64,000 nt of DNA from Pediococcus claussenii ATCC BAA-344 (GTDB lineage Bacteria; Bacillota; Bacilli; Lactobacillales; Lactobacillaceae), in contig NC_016605.1 of the NCBI RefSeq assembly GCF_000237995.1, positions 496,001 to 560,000 of the forward strand, written 5' to 3'. A program made the position numbers and the translations under genes. This document shows positions 38,336 to 48,837 of this stretch, piece by piece. How positions within the stretch are numbered: position 1 is the stretch's first letter; every line of letters starts with the position of its first letter. Under the pieces are notes generated by a model. It was given only the letters and a program-made list of their open reading frames with translations, was not told where the DNA came from and searched no databases.

Positions 38336-39274
38336 ATGGCCGATAGTGTTTCAGTTTCAGAATTAGTCAAAAAAATTCGATTGGATGTTTATTCAGGTAA
38401 GGAGTTTTTGAAAGAAAGAAACGTAACCGTTAGTGATATTTCACGTCCAGGGTTGGAGTTAACTAATTATTTCAAATTCTACCCGCATGAACGAGTACAG
38501 CTGTTTGGTCAGACTGAGATTTCTTATGCCAAGGATATGATGTCGACTGATGACCGACGTGATATTTTTAATCGCATGGCAATGTCTGATACGCCTGCGT
38601 TTGTTATTTCACGGGGGTTACCGATCCCAGCAGAACTAATGGAAGCTTCCAAAAATAATCAGGTGCCAATACTGGGGTCGAACTTGCCAACTTCACGTTT
38701 ACTAAGTAACATGACTAATTATTTAGAAAGTCACTTAGCGGAGCGAGAATCTGTGCACGGTGAATTAATGGAAATTTATGGTTTAGGTGTTCTAATTACC
38801 GGAGATTCTGGAATTGGTAAGAGCGAAACTGCACTTGATTTGATTAAGCGTGGACATCGTTTAATTGCAGATGATCGTGTTGATGTATACCAACAAGACG
38901 AGCAAACCCTTGTTGGGGAGGCTCCCAAAATTCTACAGCACCTTTTAGAGATTAGAGGGGTTGGTATCATTGATGTTATGAATTTATTTGGTGCGGGTGC
39001 CGTCCGTGGCCATACAGATATAAACTTAATTGTGCACTTACAAAACTGGGACAAGGAAACTCAGTTTGATCGTTTAGGTAATGGTGAAACTTTTAGAAAG
39101 TTTTTTGATGTTGAGATTCCTAAGATAACCGTACCGGTCCGAGTTGGTAGAAATTTAGGTGATATCATTGAAGCTGCAGCCATGAACTTCCGGGCACGTA
39201 ATATGGGTTATGATGCGACTAAGGTTTTTGATGATAATTTAAATGAATTGATTCGTGACAATTCAAAAAAATGA
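38336..39274 (+). CDS. hprK: HPr kinase/phosphorylase
   Basis: Phosphorylates Ser46 of HPr when glycolytic intermediates are high, turning HPr into the CcpA corepressor, and reverses the reaction under starvation. The 312-residue protein has the P-loop GDSGIGKS at 156-163, the following RGHRLIADDRVD, and the signature LEIRGVGIIDVMNLFGAGAVR near 200. It heads a run hprK-lgt-gpsA-galU conserved in lactobacilli. Confidence 0.97.
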   Translation: MADSVSVSELVKKIRLDVYSGKEFLKERNVTVSDISRPGLELTNYFKFYPHERVQLFGQTEISYAKDMMSTDDRRDIFNRMAMSDTPAFVISRGLPIPAELMEASKNNQVPILGSNLPTSRLLSNMTNYLESHLAERESVHGELMEIYGLGVLITGDSGIGKSETALDLIKRGHRLIADDRVDVYQQDEQTLVGEAPKILQHLLEIRGVGIIDVMNLFGAGAVRGHTDINLIVHLQNWDKETQFDRLGNGETFRKFFDVEIPKITVPVRVGRNLGDIIEAAAMNFRARNMGYDATKVFDDNLNELIRDNSKK

Positions 39275-39285
39275 GGTTGAGATAG

Positions 39286-40125
39286 TTGAATTTTATATTA
39301 GGTGCATTAAATCCAATCGCCTTCCATTTTGGAGGGCTTCAAGTACGATGGTATGGTGTGATAATTGCTTCGGCAGTTATTTTAGCAACATTGTTAGCAG
39401 TGCGGGAAGCAAAAAAAAGAAACATTAATCCTGATGATGTTTACGATATGATTTTATGGGCATTACCAGTTGCAATCATTTCAGCAAGAGCTTACTATGT
39501 CGCTTTTGAATGGAAATACTATAGTCAAAATCCTGGACAGATTATTCAGATTTGGGACGGAGGAATTGCAATTTATGGCTCGTTAATTGGAGCTGCAATT
39601 GTGGTTATTATCTTCTGTCGGTCACGTTGGATTCCAACTTGGTTAATGTTAGATGTAGCGGCTCCGGTTTTAATAATGGCTCAAGGAATTGGACGCTGGG
39701 GTAATTTCATGAATCAAGAAGCATTTGGTCGTGTTACAAATTTGGCGTTTTTGCAATCACTACATTTACCAGAATTTATTATTCATCAGATGTACATTCA
39801 AGGTGCTTATCGGCAGCCAACTTTCCTATATGAATCGGTTTGGGATATAAGTGGATTTATTATCTTAATCCTCTTGCGGCACATACCAAAGCTCTTTAAA
39901 CAGGGTGAAGTTTTCCTACTATATGTTATCTGGTATTCGTTTGGACGTTTCTTCATCGAAGGAATGCGTACTGATAGTTTAATGTTGTTGGGTATAAGAG
40001 TCTCACAATGGTTATCAGTAATTTTATTTGTTGCGGCTATTATTATATGGGTTACAAGGAGAAGGAGTGGGAACGTTCCCTACTACCTTGACGGGAATCG
40101 TTTTAATAGCTCTACGCTTGAGTAA
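39286..40125 (+). CDS. lgt: Prolipoprotein diacylglyceryl transferase
   Basis: Membrane enzyme that adds diacylglycerol to the lipobox cysteine of prelipoproteins, such as PstS in this window. The 279-residue protein has about seven membrane segments, [14 protein letters not shown] near the start, the Lgt signature [13 protein letters not shown] near 142-154, and [18 protein letters not shown] start after a GAGGTTGAGA ribosome binding site. Confidence 0.96.
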   Translation: MNFILGALNPIAFHFGGLQVRWYGVIIASAVILATLLAVREAKKRNINPDDVYDMILWALPVAIISARAYYVAFEWKYYSQNPGQIIQIWDGGIAIYGSLIGAAIVVIIFCRSRWIPTWLMLDVAAPVLIMAQGIGRWGNFMNQEAFGRVTNLAFLQSLHLPEFIIHQMYIQGAYRQPTFLYESVWDISGFIILILLRHIPKLFKQGEVFLLYVIWYSFGRFFIEGMRTDSLMLLGIRVSQWLSVILFVAAIIIWVTRRRSGNVPYYLDGNRFNSSTLE

Positions 40126-40179
40126 ATTCATAAAGTATATAATAATAGATGTGTAATAAAAGTCTAAAAGGAGAACAAG

Positions 40180-41190
40180 ATGACTCAAAAAATTGCAGTA
40201 TTAGGTGCCGGATCATGGGGGAGTGTTTTAGCTAATTTGCTTGTAAAAAACGGAAATGATGTCGTTAACTGGACAAACATGGAAGAACAAGCAAAAGAAT
40301 TAAATGAAAACCATACAAATCGTGCGTACATGCCTGATCTTACATATGATGACCGTTTGATTGCAACCACTGATTTGAAAATGGCCGCTCAGGATGCGGA
40401 TGCCATTTTATTCGTCGTTCCAACTCAGGTAATGCGTTTGGTTGCGCAACAATTGGTGGATGTTTTGAAGAATTCTAAACAAAAGCCAATCATTATTCAC
40501 GCAAGTAAAGGTCTTGAGTTAAATACCCACAAGCGTTTGTCACAAGTTCTTTCGGAAGAAATCCCAGCTGAATATCGTTCTTCAATGGTTGTTCTGTCTG
40601 GCCCAAGCCATGCAGAAGATGTTGCAAAGGATGATTTAACGCTTGTTACAGCCGCAAGTTCAAATATCAATGCTGCCCGAAAGGTTCAGTCATTGTTTAT
40701 GAGCGAACATTTTAGGGTTTATACAAACGACGATATCGTTGGTGTTGAAATGGGTGCGGCGTTGAAAAATGTTATTGCGATTGGGGCAGGCGCACTTCAT
40801 GGCCTTGGCTACGGAGACGATGCTAAGGCGGCTTTAATTACTCGTGGATTGGCTGAAATTTCACGATTGGGCGTGGCGTTTGGCGCTAAACCTCTAACAT
40901 TTATGGGGTTATCCGGGGTAGGTGATTTAATCGTCACTGCCACAAGTGAACATTCTAGAAACTGGCGTGCGGGCAACGAGTTAGGACAAGGTATGTCACT
41001 AAAGGAAGTAACCAATACCATGGGAATGGTAATCGAAGGTGTGCCTTCAACTAAGGCTGCTTATGAGTTGGCTAAACAAAAGAAAATCGAAATGCCAATT
41101 ACCGATGCAATTTATGATGTTCTCTATAATGACAAAAATATTAAAACAGTTATTAATGGCTTAATGGAACGAGAAGGAAAAGCCGAATAG
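40180..41190 (+). CDS. gpsA: Glycerol-3-phosphate dehydrogenase [NAD(P)+]
   Basis: Makes sn-glycerol 3-phosphate from dihydroxyacetone phosphate for phospholipids and teichoic acids. The 336-residue protein has the Rossmann motif GAGSWGSVLA at 9-18, VPTQVMR, the catalytic-lysine region ASKGLE, SGPSHAEDV and the C-terminal block GLSGVGDLIVTATSEHSRN. AAAGGAG lies before the ATG. Confidence 0.97.
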   Translation: MTQKIAVLGAGSWGSVLANLLVKNGNDVVNWTNMEEQAKELNENHTNRAYMPDLTYDDRLIATTDLKMAAQDADAILFVVPTQVMRLVAQQLVDVLKNSKQKPIIIHASKGLELNTHKRLSQVLSEEIPAEYRSSMVVLSGPSHAEDVAKDDLTLVTAASSNINAARKVQSLFMSEHFRVYTNDDIVGVEMGAALKNVIAIGAGALHGLGYGDDAKAALITRGLAEISRLGVAFGAKPLTFMGLSGVGDLIVTATSEHSRNWRAGNELGQGMSLKEVTNTMGMVIEGVPSTKAAYELAKQKKIEMPITDAIYDVLYNDKNIKTVINGLMEREGKAE

Positions 41191-41220
41191 TTTAAAATAA
41201 GAAAAGCGAGGTTTTTGATT

Positions 41221-42105
41221 ATGGCAAAAATAAAGAAAGCAATTATTCCTGCAGCTGGTTTGGGTACAAGGTTCTTACCTGCAACTAAGGCATCTCCAAA
41301 GGAAATGCTACCTATCGTGGATAAACCAACCATTCAGTATATTGTTGAAGAAGCAAAAAAATCAGGTATTGAAGATATTTTAGTCGTCACAGGTAAAGGA
41401 AAGCGTGCGATTGAAGACCATTTTGATTCTGTTCCTGAACTTGAAGATAATTTAAGAAGCAAAGGTAAAGATAAAATGTTGAAATTGGTTGAAGAGACAA
41501 CTGATATCAATCTATATTTTATTCGCCAAAGTCATCCCCGTGGACTTGGCGATGCCGTTTTAACTGCGAAAGCTTTCGTTGGTGACGAGCCTTTCGTTGT
41601 AATGCTTGGTGATGACTTGATGGAAGACAAAATTCCGCTGACCAAGCAACTGATTAATTCATACGAAGTAACTGGCGCTTCAACTCTTGCTGTTATGCCA
41701 GTACCACACAAGGAAGTTTCAAAATATGGTGTGATCGATCCTCAAGAAAAATTAAATGATAATTTATATAATGTTGCACGTTTTGTTGAGAAGCCGGCCG
41801 TTGAGGAAGCTCCAAGCGATTTAGCAATCATTGGACGATATGTTCTAACGCCTGAAATTTTTGATATTCTTGAACAACAGAAACCTGGCGAAGGTAATGA
41901 AATTCAGTTAACAGACGCGATTGATACTTTGAATAAGAGGCAACGGGTATTTGCTCATGTATTTAATGGTGATCGTTACGATGTTGGTAATAAATTTGGT
42001 TTCTTAAAGACTAATATCGAATTTGGGTTAAAGCACCCAGAGACTAAGGATGAATTAAAGGAATATATTATTCAACTTGGAAAAGATTTAGATAAAAAGA
42101 AGTAG
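41221..42105 (+). CDS. galU: UTP-glucose-1-phosphate uridylyltransferase
   Basis: Makes UDP-glucose for polysaccharide, teichoic acid and Leloir metabolism; GalE and PgcA encoded in this window act on either side of it. The 294-residue protein has the nucleotidyltransferase motif [20 protein letters not shown] near 11-30, LGDDLMEDK and [12 protein letters not shown] with the family lysine. The ATG at 41221 ([13 protein letters not shown]) is chosen over an in-frame TTG six bases upstream. Confidence 0.96.
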   Translation: MAKIKKAIIPAAGLGTRFLPATKASPKEMLPIVDKPTIQYIVEEAKKSGIEDILVVTGKGKRAIEDHFDSVPELEDNLRSKGKDKMLKLVEETTDINLYFIRQSHPRGLGDAVLTAKAFVGDEPFVVMLGDDLMEDKIPLTKQLINSYEVTGASTLAVMPVPHKEVSKYGVIDPQEKLNDNLYNVARFVEKPAVEEAPSDLAIIGRYVLTPEIFDILEQQKPGEGNEIQLTDAIDTLNKRQRVFAHVFNGDRYDVGNKFGFLKTNIEFGLKHPETKDELKEYIIQLGKDLDKKK

Positions 42106-42132
42106 AGTATATCCATCTCAATACAACTAAAG

Positions 42133-42193
42133 GTAGAATTTAGGCTAGTGAAGTTATTGTATAAATCACATCACGACTTAATTCTACTTTTTT
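42133..42193 (+). terminator. Intrinsic terminator of galU
   Basis: GTAGAATTTAG (42133-42143) pairs with CTTAATTCTAC (42177-42187) with one G-U or mismatch, followed by TTTTTTG. Confidence 0.75.
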
Positions 42194-42309
42194 GTTTGGA
42201 TGGGCACTTAAATCTGGGTTTAATTCAGTTTTATTTTTGAGTTTAATCAATAGACAAGTTACATTAAGTAAGCGTATATTAGTATCATTATCGAATTGGA
42301 GGGGTCACC

Positions 42310-43248
42310 ATGGCAAAAGAATATGACATTATTATAATTGGTGCTGGTCCTGCAGGAATGACAGCAGCACTGTATGCTTCTCGAGCTAACATGTCAGTTT
42401 TAATGTTGGATCGTGGAATTTACGGCGGACAAATGAATAATACTGCCTCAATTGAGAACTATCCAGGGTTTAAATCGATTTTGGGCCCAGATCTTGCTAA
42501 AGAAATGTATGATAGTTCCACTCAGTTTGGAGCAGAATATAGTTACGGCAGTGTAGAATCTGTTGTTAATGATGGTGACACTAAGACAATCACAACTGAT
42601 ATGGGTGATGAATTTATTACAAAAGTCCTAATCATCGGTACAGGTTCTGAATATAAAAAGCTAGGAGTTCCTGGTGAAGAAGACTTTAGTGGACGTGGCG
42701 TTTCATACTGTGCAGTTTGTGATGGTGCCTTCTTTAAAGGAATGCATTTAGTAGTAATTGGCGGTGGTGATTCAGCAATTGAAGAAGGAATTTATCTTAC
42801 TCAATTAGCCTCGAAGGTTACTGTTATTCATCGACGTGATCAACTACGTGCACAAAAAATAACTCAACAACGTGCTTTTGACAACGATAAAATGGAATTC
42901 GTTTGGAACAGTAATGTGACTGAGATTGTTGGCGATGACAAGGTTGAAGGAGTTAAAGTTAACAATAACAAAACTGGCGAAGATAGTTTTATTGACGCAT
43001 CTGGTGTATTTATTTACGTGGGTGTTCAACCAATGACTGCGCCGTTTAAGGGTCTTGGTATCTTAGATGAAGACGGATGGATTCCAACAGATGAATTAAT
43101 GCACACTAAAGTTCCTGGCATATTTGCAGTCGGTGACGTTCGTAAGAAGAATCTTCGTCAAATTGCGACTGCGGTCGGCGAAGGTGGCACAGCAGCACAA
43201 CAAGCTTTTGATTATATTCAAGAAATTAATAGTAAGCAAAACGTTTAA
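42310..43248 (+). CDS. trxB: Thioredoxin-disulfide reductase
   Basis: NADPH-dependent flavoenzyme that reduces thioredoxin. The 312-residue protein has the FAD motif GAGPAGMTAA at 11-20, redox-active C134-A-V-C137, the NADPH motif GGGDSAIEEG, and the C-terminal FAVGDVRKKNLRQIATAVGEG that closes the FAD site. GGAGGGG precedes the ATG. Stands alone between terminators. Confidence 0.97.
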   Translation: MAKEYDIIIIGAGPAGMTAALYASRANMSVLMLDRGIYGGQMNNTASIENYPGFKSILGPDLAKEMYDSSTQFGAEYSYGSVESVVNDGDTKTITTDMGDEFITKVLIIGTGSEYKKLGVPGEEDFSGRGVSYCAVCDGAFFKGMHLVVIGGGDSAIEEGIYLTQLASKVTVIHRRDQLRAQKITQQRAFDNDKMEFVWNSNVTEIVGDDKVEGVKVNNNKTGEDSFIDASGVFIYVGVQPMTAPFKGLGILDEDGWIPTDELMHTKVPGIFAVGDVRKKNLRQIATAVGEGGTAAQQAFDYIQEINSKQNV

Positions 43249-43254
43249 AAACAT

Positions 43255-43294
43255 AACTTTATTAAGTTCAACGCTTGAAAGAGCGCACTTAATA
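43255..43294 (+). terminator. Intrinsic terminator of trxB
   Basis: AACTTTATTAAGT (43255-43267) pairs perfectly with ACTTAATAAAGTT (43277-43289), with an inner CGCT/AGCG stem, followed by TTTTT. Confidence 0.88.
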
Positions 43295-43391
43295 AAGTTT
43301 TTTTGTTATCATACAATAGTGTTATGAGAACGTTTTTTTGAAGAATTATGGTACTATTTATTTGAAAAATAAATATTTTTGGGGTGTAAGT

Positions 43392-44666
43392 ATGGCTAGT
43401 AATACTGGAAAAATGGGATTTTGGTCTGTCTTCTTTTTAGGTGTAAATGGCATTATTGGATCTGGGATTTTTTTGCTACCGGGAAATATGTATAAATTAA
43501 CAGGTAATAACAGTATTTGGTTAGTTGCACTTGCGGGACTTTCTGCTTTGACAATTGCGCTCTGTTTTGCGGATATGGCGAGTCGTTTTACTGGTAACGG
43601 GGCTGCTTGGCTATATACCTACAATGCATTTGGCCGTTTTCCAGGATTTGAAATTGGTTTCTTCTCTTGGATACAAGGTGTAATAACGATTGCAGCAGAG
43701 GTTGCCGCATTTTTAAGTGTGCTGAGAGAAGTTGTTCCAGCTGCTAATAGCGTGATGGTCTACAACATAATTGGAACGTTACTTATAGTGGGACTAGCCG
43801 TATTAAACTTATTAGGTCCTAAGTTTTCTGATTGGTCGGATAATGTAGCGACTGTGATGAAGATGCTAGTTTTAGCGGTTTTTATAATTATTGGTATTTG
43901 GAGTATAAAGAGTATTAACTTTTCGAAAAGTGGTGTGTATCCGATTGGCAATTATAATAATGCTTTTAATATAATTTTCTATATGTTTTCTGGATTTTCC
44001 TTTTTGCCAATTGCAGCAAGTGATATGAAAAATTCCGAAAAGAATTTACCACGAGCTTTAATATCAGTGATTATCACGGTAACTGCAATCTACGCTCTTA
44101 CACAATTTGTAGCAATCGGTGTTTTGGGAACAAAAATCATGAGTAGTAATACACCTTTGGCGTTGGCACTCGCCGTTGCTTTAGGCCCTGTGGGTAAATT
44201 ATTGATTGTTGGCGGTATGTTAATATCAATTTTGGGTGTAGCTATCTCTGTTTCGTTTAGTACTCCCTTTGTTGCATCTTCGCTAGCAAATGAACACCAA
44301 TTATTACCGAGTATTCTTGGAATAAAAACGAAGGAGGGTACGCCTTGGGTTGCAATCGCTATAACTTCGGGTCTAAGCATCTTATTGTTACTAAGCGGTA
44401 GCTATTTATTTTTGGTATCCAGTGTTGTAGTTGTTTCATTAATTCAGTACATTGCTACGTCACTTGCAACGATCAAAATTCAGCGTGTTGACAAATCCGA
44501 CAAAGACGGATGGCGTTTGCCAGGAGGAATGACGATTCCAATTATAGCAATTTTACTATGTTTATATATTTTTTCTGGAATAACTTTTAAAGTTGTTATT
44601 TTTGGTATTGTTAGTGCTTTATTGGGGATTATACTTTATGCTCTCGATGATCATAAAGCTAAATAA
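43392..44666 (+). CDS. APC-superfamily amino-acid permease
   Basis: Transporter of 424 residues with about twelve membrane segments. The N-terminus has the APC signature FFLGVNGIIGSGIFLLPG (about 13-30), and a later AASDMKNSEKNLPRAL loop is typical of amino-acid/polyamine carriers. Substrate not predictable. The ATG at 43392 has GGGGTG about 6 nt upstream; a longer in-frame form from 43338 has no ribosome binding site and no family support. Single gene. Confidence 0.9.
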   Translation: MASNTGKMGFWSVFFLGVNGIIGSGIFLLPGNMYKLTGNNSIWLVALAGLSALTIALCFADMASRFTGNGAAWLYTYNAFGRFPGFEIGFFSWIQGVITIAAEVAAFLSVLREVVPAANSVMVYNIIGTLLIVGLAVLNLLGPKFSDWSDNVATVMKMLVLAVFIIIGIWSIKSINFSKSGVYPIGNYNNAFNIIFYMFSGFSFLPIAASDMKNSEKNLPRALISVIITVTAIYALTQFVAIGVLGTKIMSSNTPLALALAVALGPVGKLLIVGGMLISILGVAISVSFSTPFVASSLANEHQLLPSILGIKTKEGTPWVAIAITSGLSILLLLSGSYLFLVSSVVVVSLIQYIATSLATIKIQRVDKSDKDGWRLPGGMTIPIIAILLCLYIFSGITFKVVIFGIVSALLGIILYALDDHKAK

Positions 44667-44778
44667 ATTGAACTAATCCGAATTTATTATTAAGTGCCTT
44701 AATTATAAAATTTAAAACTTCTCGCCCGTTCTTCAGTAGTGTATACTTAGGTCATAATAAGGTTTGGAGGCGCTTAAA

Positions 44779-46503
44779 TTGAGTTGGAAAGACACAATGG
44801 AACTATGGCAGAATTACGATGAGTTGGATCCCAAGTTGAAGGGTGAGTTAGCTGAATTATCTCAAGATCCTGAAGCTGCGGAAGAAGCTTTTTACGCTCC
44901 AATGGAATTTGGAACGGCCGGGATGCGTGGGGTTATGGGACCAGGTATTAACAGAATGAATATTTACACGGTTCGTCAGGCCACGGAAGGCTTAGCTCAG
45001 TTTATGGATACTCTACCTCAAGCTGAACAACAACAAGGGGTTGCAATTAGTTTCGATTCCCGATATCACTCAAAAGAGTTTGCTCTTGAAGCCGCTGGTG
45101 TACTTGGTGAACACGGAATTCCAAGTTTTGTGTTTGATGATATTCGTCCAACACCAGAGTTATCTTATGCTGTTAGAGAGTTAGGGACTTATGCGGGGGT
45201 CATGATTACCGCTAGTCATAATCCTAAACAATATAATGGATACAAAATTTACGGTCCAGATGGTGGTCAGATGCCACCAGAAGAATCGGATCGCATTACA
45301 GGCTACATTCGAAAAGTAACAGATATTTTTGCTGTTAAATCAATGACACAAGAAAAATTACGGGCAAGGGGATTGATGTCCTTAATTGGCGAAGATGTTG
45401 ACTTGAAATATTTGTCAGAAATCAAAAAGGTTTCATTGAATCATGAATTAATTAAAAAATTCGGTGCTAACATGAAGTTGATTTATTCACCACTTCACGG
45501 AACTGGTAAAGTAATCGGAAGTCGTGCATTGCAGAATGCGGGCTTCACAGATTACACAATGGTTCCGGAACAGGCGATTTCTGATCCAGAGTTTGCTACA
45601 GTTCCTTTTCCAAACCCAGAATTTGCCCAGGCTTTTGACTTAGCAATTGAACTAGGTAAGAAGCAAGACGCAGATTTGTTGATTGCAACCGATCCTGACG
45701 CTGATCGATTGGGGGCAGCAGTTCGTTTGCCTAATGGGGAGTATAAACTCCTGACAGGAAACCAGATTGCCGCTTTAATGTTAGATTATGTGTTAACTGC
45801 GCATGAACAAGCTGGTGATTTACCAAAGAATGCAGTTGCGGTTAAATCAATTGTATCAAGCGAATTTGCAACACGAATTGCTGAAGGACACCATGCTAAG
45901 ATGATTGATGTCCTGACTGGATTTAAGTTTATCGCTGATCAAATTAAGAACTTTGAAGAAACTGGTGAACATACCTTTATGTTTGGTTTTGAGGAAAGCT
46001 ATGGTTATCTTGTTCGTCCGTTTGTTAGGGATAAAGATGCTATTCAAGGTATCGTTTTACTTGCTGAAATAGCTGCATATTATCAAAGCAAAGGTCAAAC
46101 CTTATACGATGGATTACAAAGCCTATTTGCAACTTATGGCTATCATGAAGAAAAAACAATTTCCAAAGATTTTCCGGGAGTTGATGGTAAAGAAAAAATG
46201 GATGCAATTATGAACCAATTCCGTTCAGAACATCCAACTGCGTTTGCTGGATATCAGGTTGTTAATTCACAAGATTTTGAAACTAGTGTTCAAGTTAATA
46301 AAGAGGGCAAAGAAAGCAAAATTGATTTGCCACAATCCAATGTGCTTAAATACACGTTAGATGATGGGACTTGGATTGCAATTCGTCCTTCAGGAACGGA
46401 GCCTAAGATTAAATTCTATGTGGGTACTGTTGGAGAAAGTGAAGAAGATGCCCTTAAAAAGGTTGATTTGTTTGAAGACAGCATTGATAAATTAGTAAAA
46501 TAA
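44779..46503 (+). CDS. pgcA: Phosphoglucomutase / phosphomannomutase (PgcA type)
   Basis: Interconverts glucose 6-phosphate and glucose 1-phosphate, supplying GalU with substrate. The 574-residue alpha-D-phosphohexomutase has the phosphoserine loop TASHNPKQYNGYK near 142-154, the metal loop DPDADRLG near 302-309, GFEESYGYL (sugar loop) and RPSGTEPKIKFY (phosphate loop). The TTG at 44779 is favoured: TTTGGAGG lies 8 nt before it, whereas an upstream in-frame TTG overlaps that site. Confidence 0.94.
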   Translation: MSWKDTMELWQNYDELDPKLKGELAELSQDPEAAEEAFYAPMEFGTAGMRGVMGPGINRMNIYTVRQATEGLAQFMDTLPQAEQQQGVAISFDSRYHSKEFALEAAGVLGEHGIPSFVFDDIRPTPELSYAVRELGTYAGVMITASHNPKQYNGYKIYGPDGGQMPPEESDRITGYIRKVTDIFAVKSMTQEKLRARGLMSLIGEDVDLKYLSEIKKVSLNHELIKKFGANMKLIYSPLHGTGKVIGSRALQNAGFTDYTMVPEQAISDPEFATVPFPNPEFAQAFDLAIELGKKQDADLLIATDPDADRLGAAVRLPNGEYKLLTGNQIAALMLDYVLTAHEQAGDLPKNAVAVKSIVSSEFATRIAEGHHAKMIDVLTGFKFIADQIKNFEETGEHTFMFGFEESYGYLVRPFVRDKDAIQGIVLLAEIAAYYQSKGQTLYDGLQSLFATYGYHEEKTISKDFPGVDGKEKMDAIMNQFRSEHPTAFAGYQVVNSQDFETSVQVNKEGKESKIDLPQSNVLKYTLDDGTWIAIRPSGTEPKIKFYVGTVGESEEDALKKVDLFEDSIDKLVK

Positions 46504-46521
46504 ATTAAAATATTTGATGTT

Positions 46522-46582
46522 AAAGCGGTAGTAAACTTGCGGGAAAATGCCCATCCAAGTTTGCTATCGCTTTCTCTTTTTT
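46522..46582 (+). terminator. Intrinsic terminator of pgcA
   Basis: AAAGCGGTAGTAAACTTG pairs with CAAGTTTGCTATCGCTTT with small mismatches, loop near 46540-46555, then CTCTTTTTT. Confidence 0.85.
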
Positions 46583-46689
46583 AAGCAACCTTTGAAGATG
46601 GCGAAAGTATGTTCGGTGTGATAGAATGTGTATAGATTTTTGATAGTGGCCAATTTAGATAGAAGTTAAGTGATGGGATTAACGTTAAG

Positions 46690-46723
46690 CGACGAATGAT
46701 TATGAAATAAAAATCATTCGTCG
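46690..46723. repeat. Perfect inverted repeat upstream of uvrB
   Basis: CGACGAATGATT (46690-46701) and AATCATTCGTCG (46712-46723) are exact reverse complements with a 10-nt loop. No T run follows on either strand, so it is not a standard terminator. Confidence 0.75.
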
Positions 46724-46823
46724 TTCCCTTCTAGAGCAGATTATTAACTTTTTGATTAAGTGTAATTTAGACTGAAGAGAACTTAAATTTATTCTGGCTA
46801 AAAAAGTGGGGGGTATCGTATTA

Positions 46824-48827
46824 ATGATTGAACGTGAGGATGATCGAAAGTTTCAATTAGTTTCAAAGTATAAGCCTACCGGGGATCAGCCCAAAGCAAT
46901 AGAGGAACTAGTTAATGGACTTAATAAGGGTGAAAAGGAACAAATTTTGCTTGGCGCGACGGGAACGGGTAAGACTTTTACGATTTCTAATGTTATCCAA
47001 CAGGTTAATCGACCAACCTTGGTGCTTTCACATAATAAAACATTGGCGGGGCAGTTGTACGGAGAATTTAAACAGTTTTTTCCCAACAATGCCGTTGAAT
47101 ATTTTGTTAGTTATTATGATTACTATCAACCGGAAGCATACGTTCCGTCCAGTGATACTTATATTGAGAAGGATTCATCAATTAATGATGAGATTGATGA
47201 ATTACGTCACTCGGCAACTAGTTCTTTACTTGAGAGAAATGACGTTATTGTTGTGGCTTCTGTCTCAAGTATCTTTGGGTTGGGTGATCCACGAGAATAT
47301 CGGGACCATGCTGTATCAATTCGAGTAGGCCAGGAGATTGGTAGGGATCAATTGCTTCGTCAGTTAGTTGATATTCAGTATGATCGTAATGATATTGATT
47401 TTCAACGTGGACGTTTTCGAGTGCACGGAGACGTTGTTGAGATTTTTCCAGCTGCAAGTGAAGCACATTCGATTCGTGTTGAGTTTTTTGGTGATGAGAT
47501 TGATAGAATGCGGGAAGTTGATGCATTAACTGGTGAAATCATTGGGGATCGCGATCATATTACGGTTTTCCCCGCAACCCATTTCATGACTAATGAAGAG
47601 CGAATGGAAACAGCTATTAAGGGTATTGAAGATGAACTAAAAGTTAGATTAGATGAACTTGAAAAAGATGGGAAACTATTGGAGGCCCAAAGGTTAAAAC
47701 AACGCACAACCTATGATTTAGAAATGTTACGTGAGATGGGGTATACCAGTGGCATCGAAAATTATTCACGCCATATGGACGGACGGAAACCGGGTGAACC
47801 ACCATACACTCTATTAGACTTCTTCCCCGATGATTTTCTAGTCGTTGTGGATGAGTCACATGTTACGATGCCCCAGATTCGTGGAATGTACAATGGCGAC
47901 AGAGCACGAAAACAACAGCTTGTTGATTATGGATTCAGGCTACCAAGCGCGCTGGATAATCGACCATTACGATTAGAAGAATTTGAGAAACATGTTAACC
48001 AGATTATATATATGTCGGCCACTCCAGGCGATTATGAGCAAGAACGTACGGATGATGTGGTTCAGCAAATTATTCGCCCAACTGGATTGTTGGATCCGAT
48101 AATTGAAGTTCGACCGATTATGGGCCAAATGGATGACCTGCTAGGAGAAATAAACCAGCGTGCCGAGAAAAATGAACGTGTTTTTGTGACAACTTTAACA
48201 AAAAAGATGGCAGAAGATTTAACCGATTATCTGAAGGAAATGGGTGTAAAAGTTGCCTACTTACACAGTGATATTAAGACACTTGAAAGAACTAGAATTA
48301 TTAGGGATCTCCGAACTGGGAAATACGATGTGTTAGTTGGAATTAATCTTCTACGTGAAGGAATTGATGTTCCAGAAGTTTCACTTGTGGCCATTTTAGA
48401 CGCTGACAAGGAAGGATTTCTGCGTAATACTCGTTCTATGATTCAGGTTGCGGGAAGATCTGCCCGTAATGAAAATGGACATGTAATAATGTACGCTGAT
48501 CGGGTTACTCGTTCAATGCAGGAAACAATTGATGAGACTGCACGTCGTCGGAGTATTCAGGAAGCATATAATGAAGAACACGGTATAACTCCGCATACAA
48601 TTCAAAAATCGATTGGCGAACTAATCTCATCGACGAAGTCTGATGAAAATAAGGGTAAAAAGGACGACTTTTTGGATGTAGACTTCGCTGATATGAACAG
48701 GGAAGATCAGAGTAATATGATTGAGAACCTGGAAGACCAAATGCGAGCAGCTGCCAAGAAATTAGATTTTGAAAAAGCTGCTAATTTAAGAGATACCGTG
48801 TTGGAACTAAAGTCACAAATCGGGTAG
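46824..48827 (+). CDS. uvrB: Excinuclease ABC subunit B
   Basis: Damage-verifying helicase of nucleotide excision repair. The 667-residue protein has Walker [10 protein letters not shown] near 41-49, the beta-hairpin region [21 protein letters not shown] near 90-110, [10 protein letters not shown] (Walker B), [30 protein letters not shown] and a C-terminal UVR domain (about 628-663) that binds UvrC. The ATG at 46824 has GGGGGG about 11 nt upstream; the earlier in-frame start at 46806 precedes that site. uvrA follows after 10 bp. Confidence 0.97.
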   Translation: MIEREDDRKFQLVSKYKPTGDQPKAIEELVNGLNKGEKEQILLGATGTGKTFTISNVIQQVNRPTLVLSHNKTLAGQLYGEFKQFFPNNAVEYFVSYYDYYQPEAYVPSSDTYIEKDSSINDEIDELRHSATSSLLERNDVIVVASVSSIFGLGDPREYRDHAVSIRVGQEIGRDQLLRQLVDIQYDRNDIDFQRGRFRVHGDVVEIFPAASEAHSIRVEFFGDEIDRMREVDALTGEIIGDRDHITVFPATHFMTNEERMETAIKGIEDELKVRLDELEKDGKLLEAQRLKQRTTYDLEMLREMGYTSGIENYSRHMDGRKPGEPPYTLLDFFPDDFLVVVDESHVTMPQIRGMYNGDRARKQQLVDYGFRLPSALDNRPLRLEEFEKHVNQIIYMSATPGDYEQERTDDVVQQIIRPTGLLDPIIEVRPIMGQMDDLLGEINQRAEKNERVFVTTLTKKMAEDLTDYLKEMGVKVAYLHSDIKTLERTRIIRDLRTGKYDVLVGINLLREGIDVPEVSLVAILDADKEGFLRNTRSMIQVAGRSARNENGHVIMYADRVTRSMQETIDETARRRSIQEAYNEEHGITPHTIQKSIGELISSTKSDENKGKKDDFLDVDFADMNREDQSNMIENLEDQMRAAAKKLDFEKAANLRDTVLELKSQIG

Positions 48828-48837
48828 GAGAATTAGG

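Larger units (their letters stand above)
46504..46823. other. Intergenic region between pgcA and uvrB
   Basis: Holds the pgcA terminator (46522-46582) and a perfect 12-bp inverted repeat (46690-46723). No SOS box of the CGAAC-N4-GTTCG form was seen before uvrB. TAGAATG near 46622 might be a -10. Confidence 0.6.

Noticed and set aside
46740-46823. LexA/SOS box before uvrB
   Set aside because: Only a poor GAAC ... TTC pair with the wrong spacing is present; not enough to call.
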